A stretch of 64,000 bases of DNA, from the NCBI RefSeq assembly GCF_030864355.1, contig NC_083395.1, forward strand, positions 496,001-560,000, written 5' to 3'. Under the pieces are notes generated by a model, which was not told where the DNA came from, ran no database searches, and saw only the letters and a program-made list of their open reading frames with translations. A program made the position numbers and the translations under genes. Position 1 is the first letter of the stretch; each line of letters starts with the position of its first letter. The stretch comes from Cutaneotrichosporon cavernicola (taxonomy: Eukaryota; Basidiomycota; Tremellomycetes; Trichosporonales; Trichosporonaceae). Positions 19,853 through 30,844 of the stretch are shown here, in pieces.

Positions 19853-22800
19853 ATGCGCGCACGCAGACTGTGGTGCGCAGTCGTCGGCTGTCCGGAGAAG
19901 CGGCAGAGCTTCACCCCGGACGGCCAAGAGTTGCCTGAATGGCTGTCATGGTCGCAGGTGAGACAAGCATCCGATATCCGTACTCGGTCACTCAAATGCT
20001 GATGGGGCAGTACGTCACAGTTGTGGACGGGCAACAAGTGACAACTGGACAGGTTGTCGATCTGCCTTTGACTTGTGAGTTGAAGAAAAGAAAAATCAAT
20101 CGCGTTGGCGTTGACACCAAAAGATTATGGACCAAGTATACCACTTGGGGAAGGGTGGTCTTATGGCGGCTCAGCGTCACCAACTGGGAGCGCAGAATCA
20201 GAGACCGAGACAACCGCGTCCGGGCCATCTACGTCTGTACCCACGCCTTCGGCTTCGGCCTCAAGTTTGGCAGGGTCAGTGACGTCGGGAACAACAACAA
20301 CAACAACATTGTCCACTTTGTCATCCCCCTCACTATCGTCGTCCACAGCAGCATCCACCTCCCCAACCACATCCCCAATATCCACAACATCTTCACCACC
20401 ATCATCTTCCCCATCACCATCTCCCTCATCTTCACAACCATCTACGACAACATTGTCAACACCTTCATCATCCATATCCTCTCCACGCCCCTCCTCTTCA
20501 ACATCCCCAACGCAACCAAGTTTGGCGACAAATAACCGCACAACCTCTGGCAAGTCATCACTACCAAGCTCGTCTTCTTCGGTAGGGGCTGCAGCAACAG
20601 GAGTGACCCTCGGGAGCAACCTCGCCGTCATCCTTCCATCCATCCTCGTTCCCTTTGGTGTCCTCGCTGCCGTCATCCTCCTCGTCTTCTGTCTCCGCAA
20701 GAGGCGCAAGGAGACTGATGCGAAGAGAGCCGCCATGTACACCGCGTACCATCGAACAGCACCACAATGGGAGCCAGTGCCGACTACCGAGCCACCCGAA
20801 AAGCCCAGGGGACCCAGTGGCGGAACGGCAGTCGCTGCCAACATTGGCGCAGGGGCTGCCGCCGTTACCGGGGCACATGCCCTAGCTGCCGGCGCGCGTG
20901 GAGGGGACGACAGCAGCAGCACGTCATCGGCTGGCGATGAGCGCTCGTCTCTCCTGCACCGAGGCAGTGTCGGAGGGAGTGTGCGGGGTAGTATGCGCCA
21001 AAGTGCTGGAAGTGGTGCTGCCAGCTATGCAGGGAGCTCGAGCGGCCTCGCAGGCGTCGGAACCGCAATGGGCGCCGCTGCTGTCGCAGTAGGCGGGTTA
21101 GGTCTCCTGCGCTCTTTAGGCCTTGGTAAGCGGCCTAGAACCGAGAGCCCCACGGACGTCGACGAGCAAGAGCAGGAGCAGGACGAGGCTGCGCGAAAAG
21201 TCAGCGGCAACACAATGGAGCGCATGATCGGCCTCGTCCGTCCGAACCGCGGGAGCAAGCGATCCAGTGGGACGAGTGGACAACGTTCCGGGAGCGGGGG
21301 CACGAACAACACGTCGGCCGACCCGAAGCGCTCCTCTGGCGGCACAAGCACTGGTGCGTACGTCCCTGTTCCTGAAGACGAGCTGTTCTATGCGCCCCGA
21401 CCGATCATGGACCGCTCGATCGACAGCGATGAGATGTACCACAGCGCGAGGAGCAGGAACTCGTCCAGCGACTATGACCCAGGAACAGTCGGCACGAGGG
21501 GCTCAAATTCGTCCAGATCGTCTGGTGGGCACTCGGGCCGCTCGCATGGGAGCAAGAGCAACAGCAGTAAAAGCTCGCGCGGCTTCCGAGGCGCGGGCGG
21601 GCGCGTCCACTCGATGATCCTTGAAGAGGGTGTCCCTCCCACTGCGGCGTTTGCTGGCGGCGACCTTGGCTTGCCCGAGACGCCTACATCAGCCTCGTTC
21701 TCGATTTACGACTCGGCAGGCTCTGGGTCTGGCTCCAAAGACGGACAGGACCTAGGCGAGTTCGGCACGCGTGGAAGTGCGCGGGGCAGTCGACTGGCTC
21801 TGCCGCCTGGTTCCGCGGCTGGACGCTACTCTGAGCGCAACAGCAGCGTCGGCACGTTTGGCACTCCATTCGACCCAGACAGCCAAAGCCGGGGTTCCAC
21901 CGAGCTCCTTACGACGGGCAACAGGAACTGGATATCCGACCCGGCGCTTGTTGGCGCCGGCGCAGCCGTTGGTGTGACTGCTGCCGCTGCTGCTGGGGGT
22001 GCTCGGAGACGGTCTGTGGACAGCAGGGGCCGCTCACCATTCGCCTCACCAGAGAGCACCCGTAGCGGTCACGGCATGGCTCCTAACGACTCTGTCGACA
22101 CCACACCGCGTCTTCCCCAGGGCCCTGTGGGCATGGTGCCGCTCAACGTGCCGCGGTCTACTGAACCGCGCCCTCTCCCGCTCCCTCCTGGTGCTGCGCG
22201 TGCTGTTCACCCTGGCGCACACCAACGCTCAGGCTCGCAAGAGATGATGGCTGCTGCCGCGGCCGCGCTCGCTGAGTACCAGCGGTCGGGTGCACACCAG
22301 CGGACTGCGTCTCACCAGTTTTACGACCGCACGCCGTCACCGGTCAAGCATTCACGCAGCGCGTCGACAAGCCACGCACTCCTAGCTCCGATGCCCGGGC
22401 TGAACCGTTCTGCTCCCGGTCCTATCATTCGACCTATGCCTCTGGCCGCGAGCGCAGCAGTTGGTGGTGACATGATGCTGTCACCATTCGGCCCACCGCC
22501 TAGGTCTCAGGGATCCGGCTCCAATTCTCATCCATCGACAGGCCCCAGCCTGCCGAGTGCGAGTGCGCAAGGCTTCGTGTTCCCCGCGCCACCCGACATC
22601 AAACCCGAGGCCCAACGGTCGACAGAAAGCCTCGCAGAACCCAGACATTCTGGGACGACGGCGAGCGCGGATGGATCTCAGCGGCGGGGTAGTGCGCCAC
22701 GGTCGGCGACGTATGACGAGTTTGGCGTGCAGCAGGGCACGGCGAGTAGGGTGAGATTCACTGGGCTCGCATTGATTCAAACCCGCTGACACCAGTCCGA

Positions 22801-23113
22801 GCCGATCCTTATTCTCCTCAACTCGCCGGACATGTCGCTCTCGGATGATCGGCTAGAGCGGCGCACGAACCGCGAGTCGAGCTCGAGCGACGCGGGCAGT
22901 GGGTGGGATGAGGTCGGTACGGTGCAGCGGCTGGGACAAGAGTGGAACAGTGGGCTTGGGCGGGGCCGGTTGTCAGGCTACAGCCAAATGGGCGAGGTGG
23001 CGGAGGAAGCCGAGCCGAGCCCATTCGACCCCGTTGAGGCAGTCACACCAGAGCGTGCACGGCGCGGTGAGTTTGGGTCGCCAGTCAAGCTGCTTCAGCG
23101 GCTGTGGCGTTAG
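19853..23113 (+). CDS. Single-pass membrane protein with Ser/Thr-rich ectodomain and long cytoplasmic tail
   Basis: Four exons (19853-19957, 20011-20074, 20124-22750, 22796-23113), 1037 residues in this model. The N-terminal part ends in LTYYGPSIPLGEGWSYGG, then about 130 Ser/Thr/Pro-rich residues likely to be O-glycosylated. One membrane segment lies at about 222-246 (LAVILPSILVPFGVLAAVILLV), followed by RKRRK, so the roughly 790-residue Gly/Ser/Arg-rich tail should be cytoplasmic. The layout recalls fungal wall-stress sensors of the Mid2/Wsc type, but no WSC domain is seen. The start is uncertain: no signal peptide is present, and an upstream exon may be missing. The second intron needs an AAG acceptor. 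Confidence 0.7.
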
Positions 23114-23275
23114 TTTGGCATGTTGGGGTGGGGATATCACAAACATCTGAAGAACCTGTAGACAATACCCGGCCAGCGCCACTCACGATATTGCAAGTAT
23201 AGAGCATACACATTCATTATTGTACACATTCACTAGTACCCGATGCTATAACGGGGGCAAACTATGGCTGGGGAT

Positions 23276-24139
23276 TCATCTCGTGTTGAGGACGTCGAGG
23301 ACGGCACGGCTTGCGCCACGTACGGCCTCGCGGCGTGCGAACTGGGCTTGTGCGCGGCCCTCAGTCCAGCCCGCCAGCTCGGTTGTTGTCGGGAGGGCAT
23401 GTGCGCGGGTGGACGGCCGAGGAGGAGCAGGAGGAGGAGGAGGAGGAGGAGCAGCAGCAGTAGCAGAGGCAGCACCGTCCTCGCCATCGGGCGGTGGGGG
23501 CGTGTATCCCGCCGCGGCCGAAAGGGGAACAGGAAGCGCGCCGACGAGGTACGCCGACGACAACGAGATGAGTGCGAGGAGGGTCTGAGCGTCTGGTATG
23601 AGCTTGTGATGTAGCACGGCCATGTCTACAATGATGAAGGATATGGGGAAAGACTCACACTCAAGCTGCAGCGACGGGAGGGCCTCTACGCCTCCACCAG
23701 CGCTAAACACTGCTTTTTCCAGCACGCCCATCTCTGCGCGAATAACCTCTGCGCGTTCCAACAGTCGCGAGACATCACTCAGTGCTCGACGTGCATTATC
23801 GGCATCTGCCTCTCCAACTGCCGCGCCGGCCGCGCCGAACGGCACCCATCCTGGCGGTGGGGCTGGGGGTGCACTCAATGTTCCTGCGCCGGCAGATGCC
23901 GCAGCTGAGATGGACGCCCATGGCGTTCCGTGGGCAGGAGGAGATTTGATGCCGGGAAGAGAGGAGATGCCTGGCAATCCAGCTAGGGCGCCGAGGCCTG
24001 GCGAGGCGGTGAGGAGGGGAAGGTTGGGCGAAACGAGGGCGAGCGACGGGGTGAGTGCGTGCGCGGGAGTCAATCCAGCGTTGGCTGGGGTCGCGTTGGC
24101 CGGGGTCAGGTTTGCAAGCGGATTGAAAGGCGAGGACAT
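23276..24139 (-). CDS. Hypothetical Pro/Ala-rich protein
   Basis: The frame gives 287 residues from ATG 24139. A likely in-frame 66-nt intron (23658-23593, donor gtgagt, acceptor ccag) would shorten it to 265 and replace CESFP... with a Tyr, joining LQLE to AQTLLALI. No clear branch point is visible, so both forms are possible. The first 90 residues are Pro/Ala/Leu-rich and probably disordered. A helical core follows (ALSDVSRLLERAEVIRAEMGVLEKAV). A Pro run encoded by a GGA/GCA repeat precedes the helical C-terminus. I do not recognise the family. Confidence 0.6.
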   Translation of the reverse strand: MSSPFNPLANLTPANATPANAGLTPAHALTPSLALVSPNLPLLTASPGLGALAGLPGISSLPGIKSPPAHGTPWASISAAASAGAGTLSAPPAPPPGWVPFGAAGAAVGEADADNARRALSDVSRLLERAEVIRAEMGVLEKAVFSAGGGVEALPSLQLECESFPISFIIVDMAVLHHKLIPDAQTLLALISLSSAYLVGALPVPLSAAAGYTPPPPDGEDGAASATAAAPPPPPPPAPPRPSTRAHALPTTTELAGWTEGRAQAQFARREAVRGASRAVLDVLNTR

Positions 24140-24612
24140 TGTCAGCGGTGAGGTGAGGAGAGAGAAACAGCGTTGCCAAAGACGAAGTGGAGGCAGTGGG
24201 AGAAATCACGTGATATAAGGAATGGGCGGCCAGGTCGCTTCCGATCGAGATCGAGATCTCTCACAAGCCAAGCTGCTCCCAAGTTCTAGCGATGGGCAGT
24301 GCACAGCGCGGTGCTACACATCAACAAGACCGCCAAGACCTTGCCTCTCACTCTCACACCGTGTTATTCTCGCACCACTCGCTGCTCGAATCTATGTCAC
24401 AGATACATAATCAATACAGTTTCCACAATATACTCAGAGGGACAACAGGACACGATGGACAAGGACATTACACTCTGGGTCGCAAGAGCTCGCAGGCGTG
24501 GGATGTGCTTGCTGAATCAGTATCTTCGTACATGGGCGTGTGCTCAGCGGCACACCCCTGGAATTGCGGCACGTCACAGTGGTTCGTTGTGGGTGCAAGG
24601 AGGGTAATAGTC
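24140..24612. other. Intergenic between two minus-strand genes
   Basis: Promoter side of the Pro/Ala-rich gene and 3' flank of the RBR ligase gene. No other gene is seen. Confidence 0.5.
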
Positions 24613-27600
24613 TCAGTCGTGGTCGGGGCGGCCGGCGTTGCCAGGGCGGTTGGCGCGGTCGCGACGGCGGTTGAAAAGAGCTATAAGCTCATCTGCCCGC
24701 GCCACATGTGCCTGTGCCACATCGGCATGTGGCGCCTGTTCAGGCTGACGCCGCAGGACCCGCTCATTGATGGGCGCAAGTGGTTCGTCGTCGTCGGAAT
24801 CGGGCAGAAACAGCGCGCGACGTTCCGCTTCTTGGCACACCTGCTCTCGAACCTGATATGGAGGTTGAACAGCGGCAGCCCCTCCACCTGCCGGCGCGAG
24901 TGGAGGGAGCCGGGCCAAGCCGGCGATATCACCGTTCTGGTCGTCGACTAAGCGCGCCCTCTGCATGGCGAGCAAGGCGCGCAGCTGTGCGTCGCGCTGC
25001 TGTGCGTCGCGCGCCCGCTGCATGGCGAGCAAAGCGCGCACCTGTGCGTCGCGTACCTCCACCGCCACGCGACGTGCTCGCAGCCGATGAGCCTCGCCAG
25101 CGTCGAAGTGCGGGGGAAATGGGAGTGCCGCAGGCCAAGCTGCAAGCGGGGCAGGAGGTGCCGGCGGCGCCGGCCTGGGCGGAGGCATGGCAGCGATCTG
25201 CGCGGCTAGGGCGCGCTGGTCCACGCGGTAGCCGACCCCACCAAAGTCAACGCCAGGAGGCCAGGGTGGGACGGGTTCCAGAGGTGGGGGAAGAACCGGT
25301 TGGGGCAGCCCAGGAGGCCAGGGTGGGAGGGGTTCCAGAGGTGGGGGAAGAACCGGTTGGGGCAGCCCAGGTGGGAGGCCCTCAAACGCCATGGGCGGCG
25401 CTAAGCGAGCAATACGGTGCATCAAATGGTCACCGTGAGCGACGACCGCAGCCTGGTGTGCGTTCAGGGCGTTTTCGTGGTTGGCCAGCATGCGGCCGAG
25501 GCCGATGATGTCCTGAGGATGGTCGCGATGCTCAGGGGGCTGTAACTCTTGGAGCCGGCGGCGAGCATTCCCTAACACTCGTGCGCAGTTGATGATGTGC
25601 TGGGCATCTGCAGGTGCGTCCAAGCCACCCATCCCCGGCAGGTAAGCAAAGCGGCCAGCTCCCAACGGCCCCGGCGCCTGCGGTGCTGCAGCAGGTGCAT
25701 CGACATGGAGGTCCGCGTCGTTTAGGTCGAGGCCGCTGTCCACCGCGGCCTCCCGGGCGGCTTTCAGAGCCTCATCGCGCGCGTTGAGAATCTGCAGTCA
25801 GCCTGACCCATGCTCATCGGATCCTCGAGTACGCCCCAGTGCACATGTGACACATAGGTATCAGCCTCGGGTAAATCAATCCTTGCGACACCCATCGGCA
25901 AAGACCCAGAATGACGCTCCCGTGCAGCGACCATTCGTCACTCCCGTGACCGTGACAGTCCCGTTGCAACTTGCACTCACCCTGTCGGCCTCGGCCTGGT
26001 TCTCGTTGCCTGTATCCCAGAGTTGGCACTTGTTGGGCTTCTTGCCAACGCGGCCGGCTATGCGTTAGCGTAGTCCTCGGGCACTCAGTGGTGCGCAGCG
26101 TCGTTGCCAAGATCCAGCAGATCAGGCCTTGCGAGCCATCAGAAGGAGCAGTGCAGCTACACACACCGCGCCCTGCTAGCCGGCCCCCCACGTACGACGA
26201 CGCCATCGGCGTCGCATCTTCAGGCCAACACCCATGAGCACACTCACGCATTTGGTCAAAGTGTGCGTAGTCCTCGGGGATCGCCTTCTGACAGATGTAG
26301 CAGCTGACAGTGCGACAGTTTTGGCACTCAAGTCAGCAAGACTGACGGGACCCGCTCACAGTAATCTTGTTACACCCCGACTCCTTGAGGTACGGCTTGT
26401 CACACTTTGGACAACGCCGCATGAGCGCGGCGCTCATCGCCTCCTCGATCGCGTGGCGCTTGTCGAGCTTGAAGTTTTCCTCGACCTCCTCGCAGCGCTT
26501 GGGAATGTGGTCGGGGCGCTTGCACTTGCGACATGTCACCTTGTTGCAGTCTGGGTTGAAGCACCGGAACAGTTTCTCGTCGGGGTTTTCGATGACCATA
26601 GCGAACGGGCAGGACGGACAGCTCTCGAGGCCGTCGATGGCAGCCATCTCGAGGTCCTTTATCTGGCGCAGGCGATGGTAAAGGGACATGGTCTTCTCGC
26701 CGCACACATCAGCCAGCACTGCATCGGTGAACGCCGCGTCGCATTGCGAAATGTCCATGCAAGTGATATTCTTCAGTCAGCTGCTTCCTAACAGTTGCCC
26801 CTCACGGTCAGCTGCTCGCCCAGCTTGTTCTCGGCTAGGGAGGTCACGCATTGGCGGCAAAACATGTGGCCCTCGGGGCACGCGACCAAGTCCTCCTGCG
26901 AGTCAGCTTTTGTCGGGGTGGCGACACTCACCAGTGCCTCCTCGTCGAAGCAGCAACCGCACTCTCTGCTTCGCCCCTCGGCAACTGCCTGCTTGCGGCG
27001 TTCGACATGGTCTGTCTCTTGTTTCTCTTTCGCAGCAGCGGCAGCCGCCTCCTTCTGCTCCTTCTCGGCAGCGTTCGCTGAGATGTCAGCGCCGTTGTCA
27101 CGTGGTACACACCCATCAACTTCTTGAGGAACGCATACTCGAGGTAGAACTCGGCAAGGCCGCCCTCATTGTCCTGGCTGAAGGAGCTGCTCGAGCTCTC
27201 CTCTGGCATCTCGGCGCGCGACTTGCCCTTGACTCCCCGACGCCTCTTCAGCTCATGGTAAGGTTTGTCGGCCACTGTCGATAGGCCGTGGAGGTAGAGG
27301 TAAGTCGTGACGAGCTGGAAATTGCCATGTGAACTCCACGCATAACGGATGCTGTTGTTAGCGAAGTCACGCGTTCAAACTCGCTAGCCCACGGGGATCG
27401 TCGTGAATATGGCGTCGAGAATTGATTGTGACTTCGCGTAGTACTGGAGACCCTCCCGCGCGTGTGCACGATATTTGGGGTCCTTGAAGTCACCCTTTTC
27501 CTTCTCTTTCACTACCGCCTTGTCCGCATCTCCCACACGTGGGTATTGCTCCATTTCGAGAGCGGCGTTGATGACGTGGTCGACAGCGGCCTGCCCAGGG

Positions 27601-28240
27601 GTCACCATTCGGTTCTTCAGTGTCTCAACAATGCGTTTGAGGTTGTCGCGCACCCAGATGGGGCATGCGTCAGGGATGACTTCGAGGACCACAGGAACGA
27701 GATACTCGACGTCTGTGACGATTGTGTCGGATGCGTTGGAGGGTCCAGCGACGGGCTGGTCATCACGTTCGTGGACACGCTGCTTGCTCTTGGGTGGCGA
27801 GTCTAGTAACTCAAAGCTGTTGCTCGCCGACCGCTTAGATGGACGCTGTAGTAGAAGCTCGTCGTCATCATCTTCATCGTCGCTCGACACCACAATGGGG
27901 GACGAAGGAATGGCAGGGCGCAGATGCTCGGGTGCCTCCTCTAAGACCTGGATGTCCGAGTCGTCAGATTCCGATCTTGCGCCTTTGTCGGCAGCACCGT
28001 TGGCTTCAGGAGCGAAGGCTTGGTTTTCCCAGCCATCTAAGAGCTGGTCAAACATGTAACCGCGGTCGACCATGTCCACATCGAGAAGCTCCATGGCATC
28101 GTCGTAAAAGTCGAGGTCGTCCAAGTCCGAGTCTGAAATAGGGGTGGGGGAGCGGGGACGGTCGCCACGCCGGCGCGCGCGAGCGCGAGCGCGGGCGGCG
28201 GGCTGCAGTCAGAGACAACTCTTGGGGAAGGACTTACCAT
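24613..28240 (-). CDS. RBR-type E3 ubiquitin ligase, RNF216/TRIAD3-like
   Basis: Nine exons: 28240-28238 (ATG only), 28202-27385, 27351-27113, 27077-26932, 26895-26806, 26770-26360, 26326-26248, 26057-25981, 25791-24613. The product has 1013 residues. RING1 starts near 393 (ECGCCFDEEALEDLVAC..GHMFC), then an IBR (CPSCPFAMV..CFNPDCNKVTCRKC). RING2 (RRCPKCDKPYLKESGC) has Cys565 as the likely catalytic Cys. These enzymes take ubiquitin from E2 onto that Cys before the substrate. The region after RING2 (YAHFD, then KCQLWD) matches RNF216 proteins. The intron 27384-27352 is GC-AG, confirmed by frame. The last 390 residues are Pro/Ala-rich with a 19-residue tandem repeat, unusual for the family. 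Confidence 0.88.
25255..25368 (-). repeat. 57-bp coding tandem repeat in the RBR tail
   Basis: Two adjacent 57-bp copies encode GLPQPVLPPPLEP[LV]PPWPP. The Pro-rich unit could be a ligand for SH3 or WW domains, which is inference. Near identity implies a recent duplication. Confidence 0.85.
27352..27384 (-). other. GC-AG intron of the RBR gene
   Basis: The 33-nt intron starts GCGAGT and ends caacag with a ctaac branch point. Every canonical GT donor nearby breaks the frame or deletes residues needed between AIFTTIPV and IRYAWSSHG. The GC donor restores IPVGYIRYAW. Confidence 0.75.
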
Positions 28241-29061
28241 TAACTTGGAAAAACAGACGTTGGGTGAGTTGTTGGACGATGTTGGGTTGTTGGACGATGT
28301 TGGGTGGCGAGCGGGTTGCGGAGCGGCTTCTCAAGGCACGGGCCCGCAAGTACCAGAGGAATAGAGATGAAGATTGGGAGGTAAAGCGAGGAAGATGAAG
28401 TAGTGTGATGTTGAAAAGTGGTGGGGGGATGGGAAAGATCAAGTCGAGTTGACTGACTCGGAGTGTTGTTGTTCTAGTGCGAAGGAAGGTTGAGACGGGG
28501 TCCTAGGAATGTGCACGGATCGACAACTCACACGACTGTACGACGATGAAATGGGGGATGAATAGGTTTGAATTGTTGATATGTTTGTTAGACTGAATGG
28601 TGCGTTGCGTAGACCACGCGCAAATGTCTCTCGTACCCTCGTTTACTCGTCTGACTACCAACGCTGGGCACCCTAGTAGGTCAAAGTCTTGAGCAGATAG
28701 ATGCAGCACTTTGACTATGGATGAATATATGAACGAGGCATCTGCCCCGCTCGTGCCGTCATCTTCATCAAGCCGGATAAGGTCACGTGTCTCCAACACG
28801 CGATGTTACCTCATCACGGAAGCAAAGCCACGGTGACGCTTGCGCGGACGCGACCACTTCGTCAGTGACCAGTGACCCTCCATAATCCAGAGCCACCAAC
28901 AACACAACCTCGTTCCACTCTCCAACTTCCACCTCCTCATCCTCATCCTCCTCCTCATCCTCATCCTCCTCCTCATCCTCCACCTCCTCACTCGCAGCTC
29001 GTCATTCAAGACACCTCCTGGTGGCCCCCTCTTCCTCCGACACCCGGACTAGTCCACCACA
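28241..29061. other. Divergent promoter region, RBR ligase and PUP2
   Basis: Between the RBR start (minus) and PUP2 (plus). It contains an 18-bp tandem duplication (28269-28304) in the RBR leader and a TCC/TCA microsatellite (about 28930-28985) in the PUP2 leader. No gene is supported. Confidence 0.5.
28269..28304. repeat. 18-bp tandem duplication in the RBR leader
   Basis: Two perfect copies of ttgttggacgatgttggg lie head to tail about 30 bases upstream of the RBR start codon on the minus strand. Confidence 0.9.
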
Positions 29062-30010
29062 ATGTTCCTCACTCGGTAAGCACTTCCGTTGTCCTCCTAA
29101 CTCCCAGCTCAGAATATGACCGCGGCGTGAACACTTTCTCCCCAGAGGTAAGCTCGCCGTTAACCGTGCTGACAAACAGGGCCGTCTCTTTCAGGGTACG
29201 CCTGACCTTTGACGTAGCTGACATGTAGTTGAGTACGCCATGGAAGCCATCAAGGTGAGCTAACAGGTTATTTGCGACGCTGACAACAGCTCGGCTCTAC
29301 GACGGTTGGAATCACAACGCCCCACGGAACGGTGCTCGGCGTGGAGAAGCGTGTGCAGTCGCCGCTGCTTGAGAGCTCGTCCATCGAGAAGATTATGGAG
29401 ATCGACCGTCACATCGGCTGTGCCATGTCCGGCCTCACGGCTGACGCCCGCACGATGGTCGACCATGCGCGCGTGACGAGCCAGATGCACGCGTTCACGT
29501 ACGACGAGCAGATCGGTGTTGAGAGCTGCACACAGGCCGTGTGTGACCTTGCGCTCCGCTTCGGCGAGTCAGTCGACGACGACGATGCCCTGATGGTGAG
29601 ATGACTCCCAGACGCAGCTGACGCCAGTCCCGGCCATTCGGTGTCGCGCTGCTCATTGCGGGTGTTGATGCAAAGGGCCCACAACTGTATCACACCGACC
29701 CCTCGGGGACGTTTGTGCGCTACGAGGCCAAGGCGATCGGCTCGGGTTCGGATGCCGCCCAGCAGAGCCTGCAGGACGCCTACCACAAGGTGAGCTAATC
29801 CCATTCGATTATCGCTGACAGCAGCAAATGACGCTTGCCGAGGCGCACGTTCTCGCGCTCAAGGTGCTCAAGCAGGTTATGGAGGAGAAGCTCGACGAGA
29901 GCAACGTCCAGCTCGCACAGGTGACGCTCGACCGCGGATACGAGATTCTGAGCGAGGCGCAGCTCAAGGAGGCGATCGAGAACCTCCCCGCCGAGCGCCA
30001 GCAGTCATAG
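29062..30010 (+). CDS. PUP2: 20S proteasome subunit alpha-5
   Basis: Structural alpha-ring subunit of the 20S proteasome (nucleus and cytosol); alpha subunits are not catalytic. Seven exons: 29062-29075, 29108-29147, 29180-29195, 29229-29254, 29290-29595, 29628-29789, 29825-30010. The product has 249 residues, near the usual family length. The spliced N-terminus [19 protein letters not shown] is the alpha-5 signature, followed by [17 protein letters not shown] and later [14 protein letters not shown]. Four introns fall in the first 70 codons, with exons as short as 14 and 16 nt. At the last junction an upstream acceptor would add one Gln; 29825 is preferred by branch-point distance. Confidence 0.96.
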
Positions 30011-30103
30011 TGTGCAGAGGTCTATATGCAGGGTGTAGAATGTGACTAGAATGCAGATGCAGTGTGTAGGATGAAGCGAGAGAAGGGATGTATGGAGTTT
30101 GGG

Positions 30104-30844
30104 CTACTTCTTGGGTGTGGTGCGGAACACCTTGATGCTCGCCCAAGGCCAGCCAGCCGCGCGATCCCAAACACCACCGACGCCCTTGGCCTTGTCCTCG
30201 CTGCTCGGCTCGGCTTTAGGATCCGTGAGCTCGAGCATGATACCCACCTCCGCCCTCTCTCCCGCCGTTGTCAAAGCCACGGGACTCCACTCGAGCCAAA
30301 CTCCAACCCATCCGCCAGCGCCCTTACGGCTCGGCTCCCCGAGCGAGCGCACGATATCACGCCCCGCTGTATCCCGTTCCATTGTGAGGCTCGGGCGGGG
30401 ATACCGAATCTCCTTCTCACCCTTCTTACGCGGAGGAAGCACGACTTCGGGGTCGGCAAAAGCGAGCAACAAAGACGGCGGTGGCGCATACTGGGGTTTG
30501 GTTGAAGACGACGTAGGCGCTTTTGGGGGCAAGTTGAAGATATCGATACTGTCCAACTTGAGAGGGGAGGGGACGAAGCAAAGAGACACGCCAAGACCAT
30601 AGTAGTTGCGGTACGTCGCGTCGGGGTAGACCTTGTCCTCGTACTCCTGCAGTCCGGGGAGGACGCGTGCGAGCGCGGCAGAGAGATCGGGGCCTGGAGG
30701 TAGGCCAAGGAGCGGCGACAGGTCGCCGAGGGATAGGATCATGCCTGAGATTTTGAAGCGGACCGGGTTAGACAGGAGAGCCTGGGTGGAAGATGGTCGA
30801 ATGCCGATAACCAGGAAGGTGCTCGCATCAGTCATTGTTGACAC
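30104..30844 (-). CDS. Conserved hypothetical protein
   Basis: Single exon, 246 residues. ATG 30844 is the first start; a second Met four residues in (30832) is equally possible. The sequence has a folded look, with alternating hydrophobic patterns (YRNYYGLGVSLCFVPSPLKLDSIDIFNLPP, in parts) and a Gly/Trp-rich stretch (GGWVGVWLEWSPV). No signal peptide, membrane segment or known catalytic motif is seen. It is convergent with PUP2, 93 bases apart. I do not recognise the family. Confidence 0.65.
   Translation of the reverse strand: MSTMTDASTFLVIGIRPSSTQALLSNPVRFKISGMILSLGDLSPLLGLPPGPDLSAALARVLPGLQEYEDKVYPDATYRNYYGLGVSLCFVPSPLKLDSIDIFNLPPKAPTSSSTKPQYAPPPSLLLAFADPEVVLPPRKKGEKEIRYPRPSLTMERDTAGRDIVRSLGEPSRKGAGGWVGVWLEWSPVALTTAGERAEVGIMLELTDPKAEPSSEDKAKGVGGVWDRAAGWPWASIKVFRTTPKK

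Noticed and set aside
19939..20535. Asn/Ile/Thr-rich 198-residue frame
   Set aside because: It is a shifted reading of the Ser/Thr-rich ectodomain exon; the real frame continues for 2.6 kb.
22832..23113. Separate 93-residue gene after the membrane protein
   Set aside because: A phase-0 intron (22751-22795) with branch ctgac and acceptor cag joins it in frame to the preceding exon, so it is the last exon.
23593..23658. Firm intron call in the Pro/Ala-rich orphan
   Set aside because: Donor and acceptor fit, but the segment is in frame without stops and lacks a clear branch point, so it is left as an alternative.
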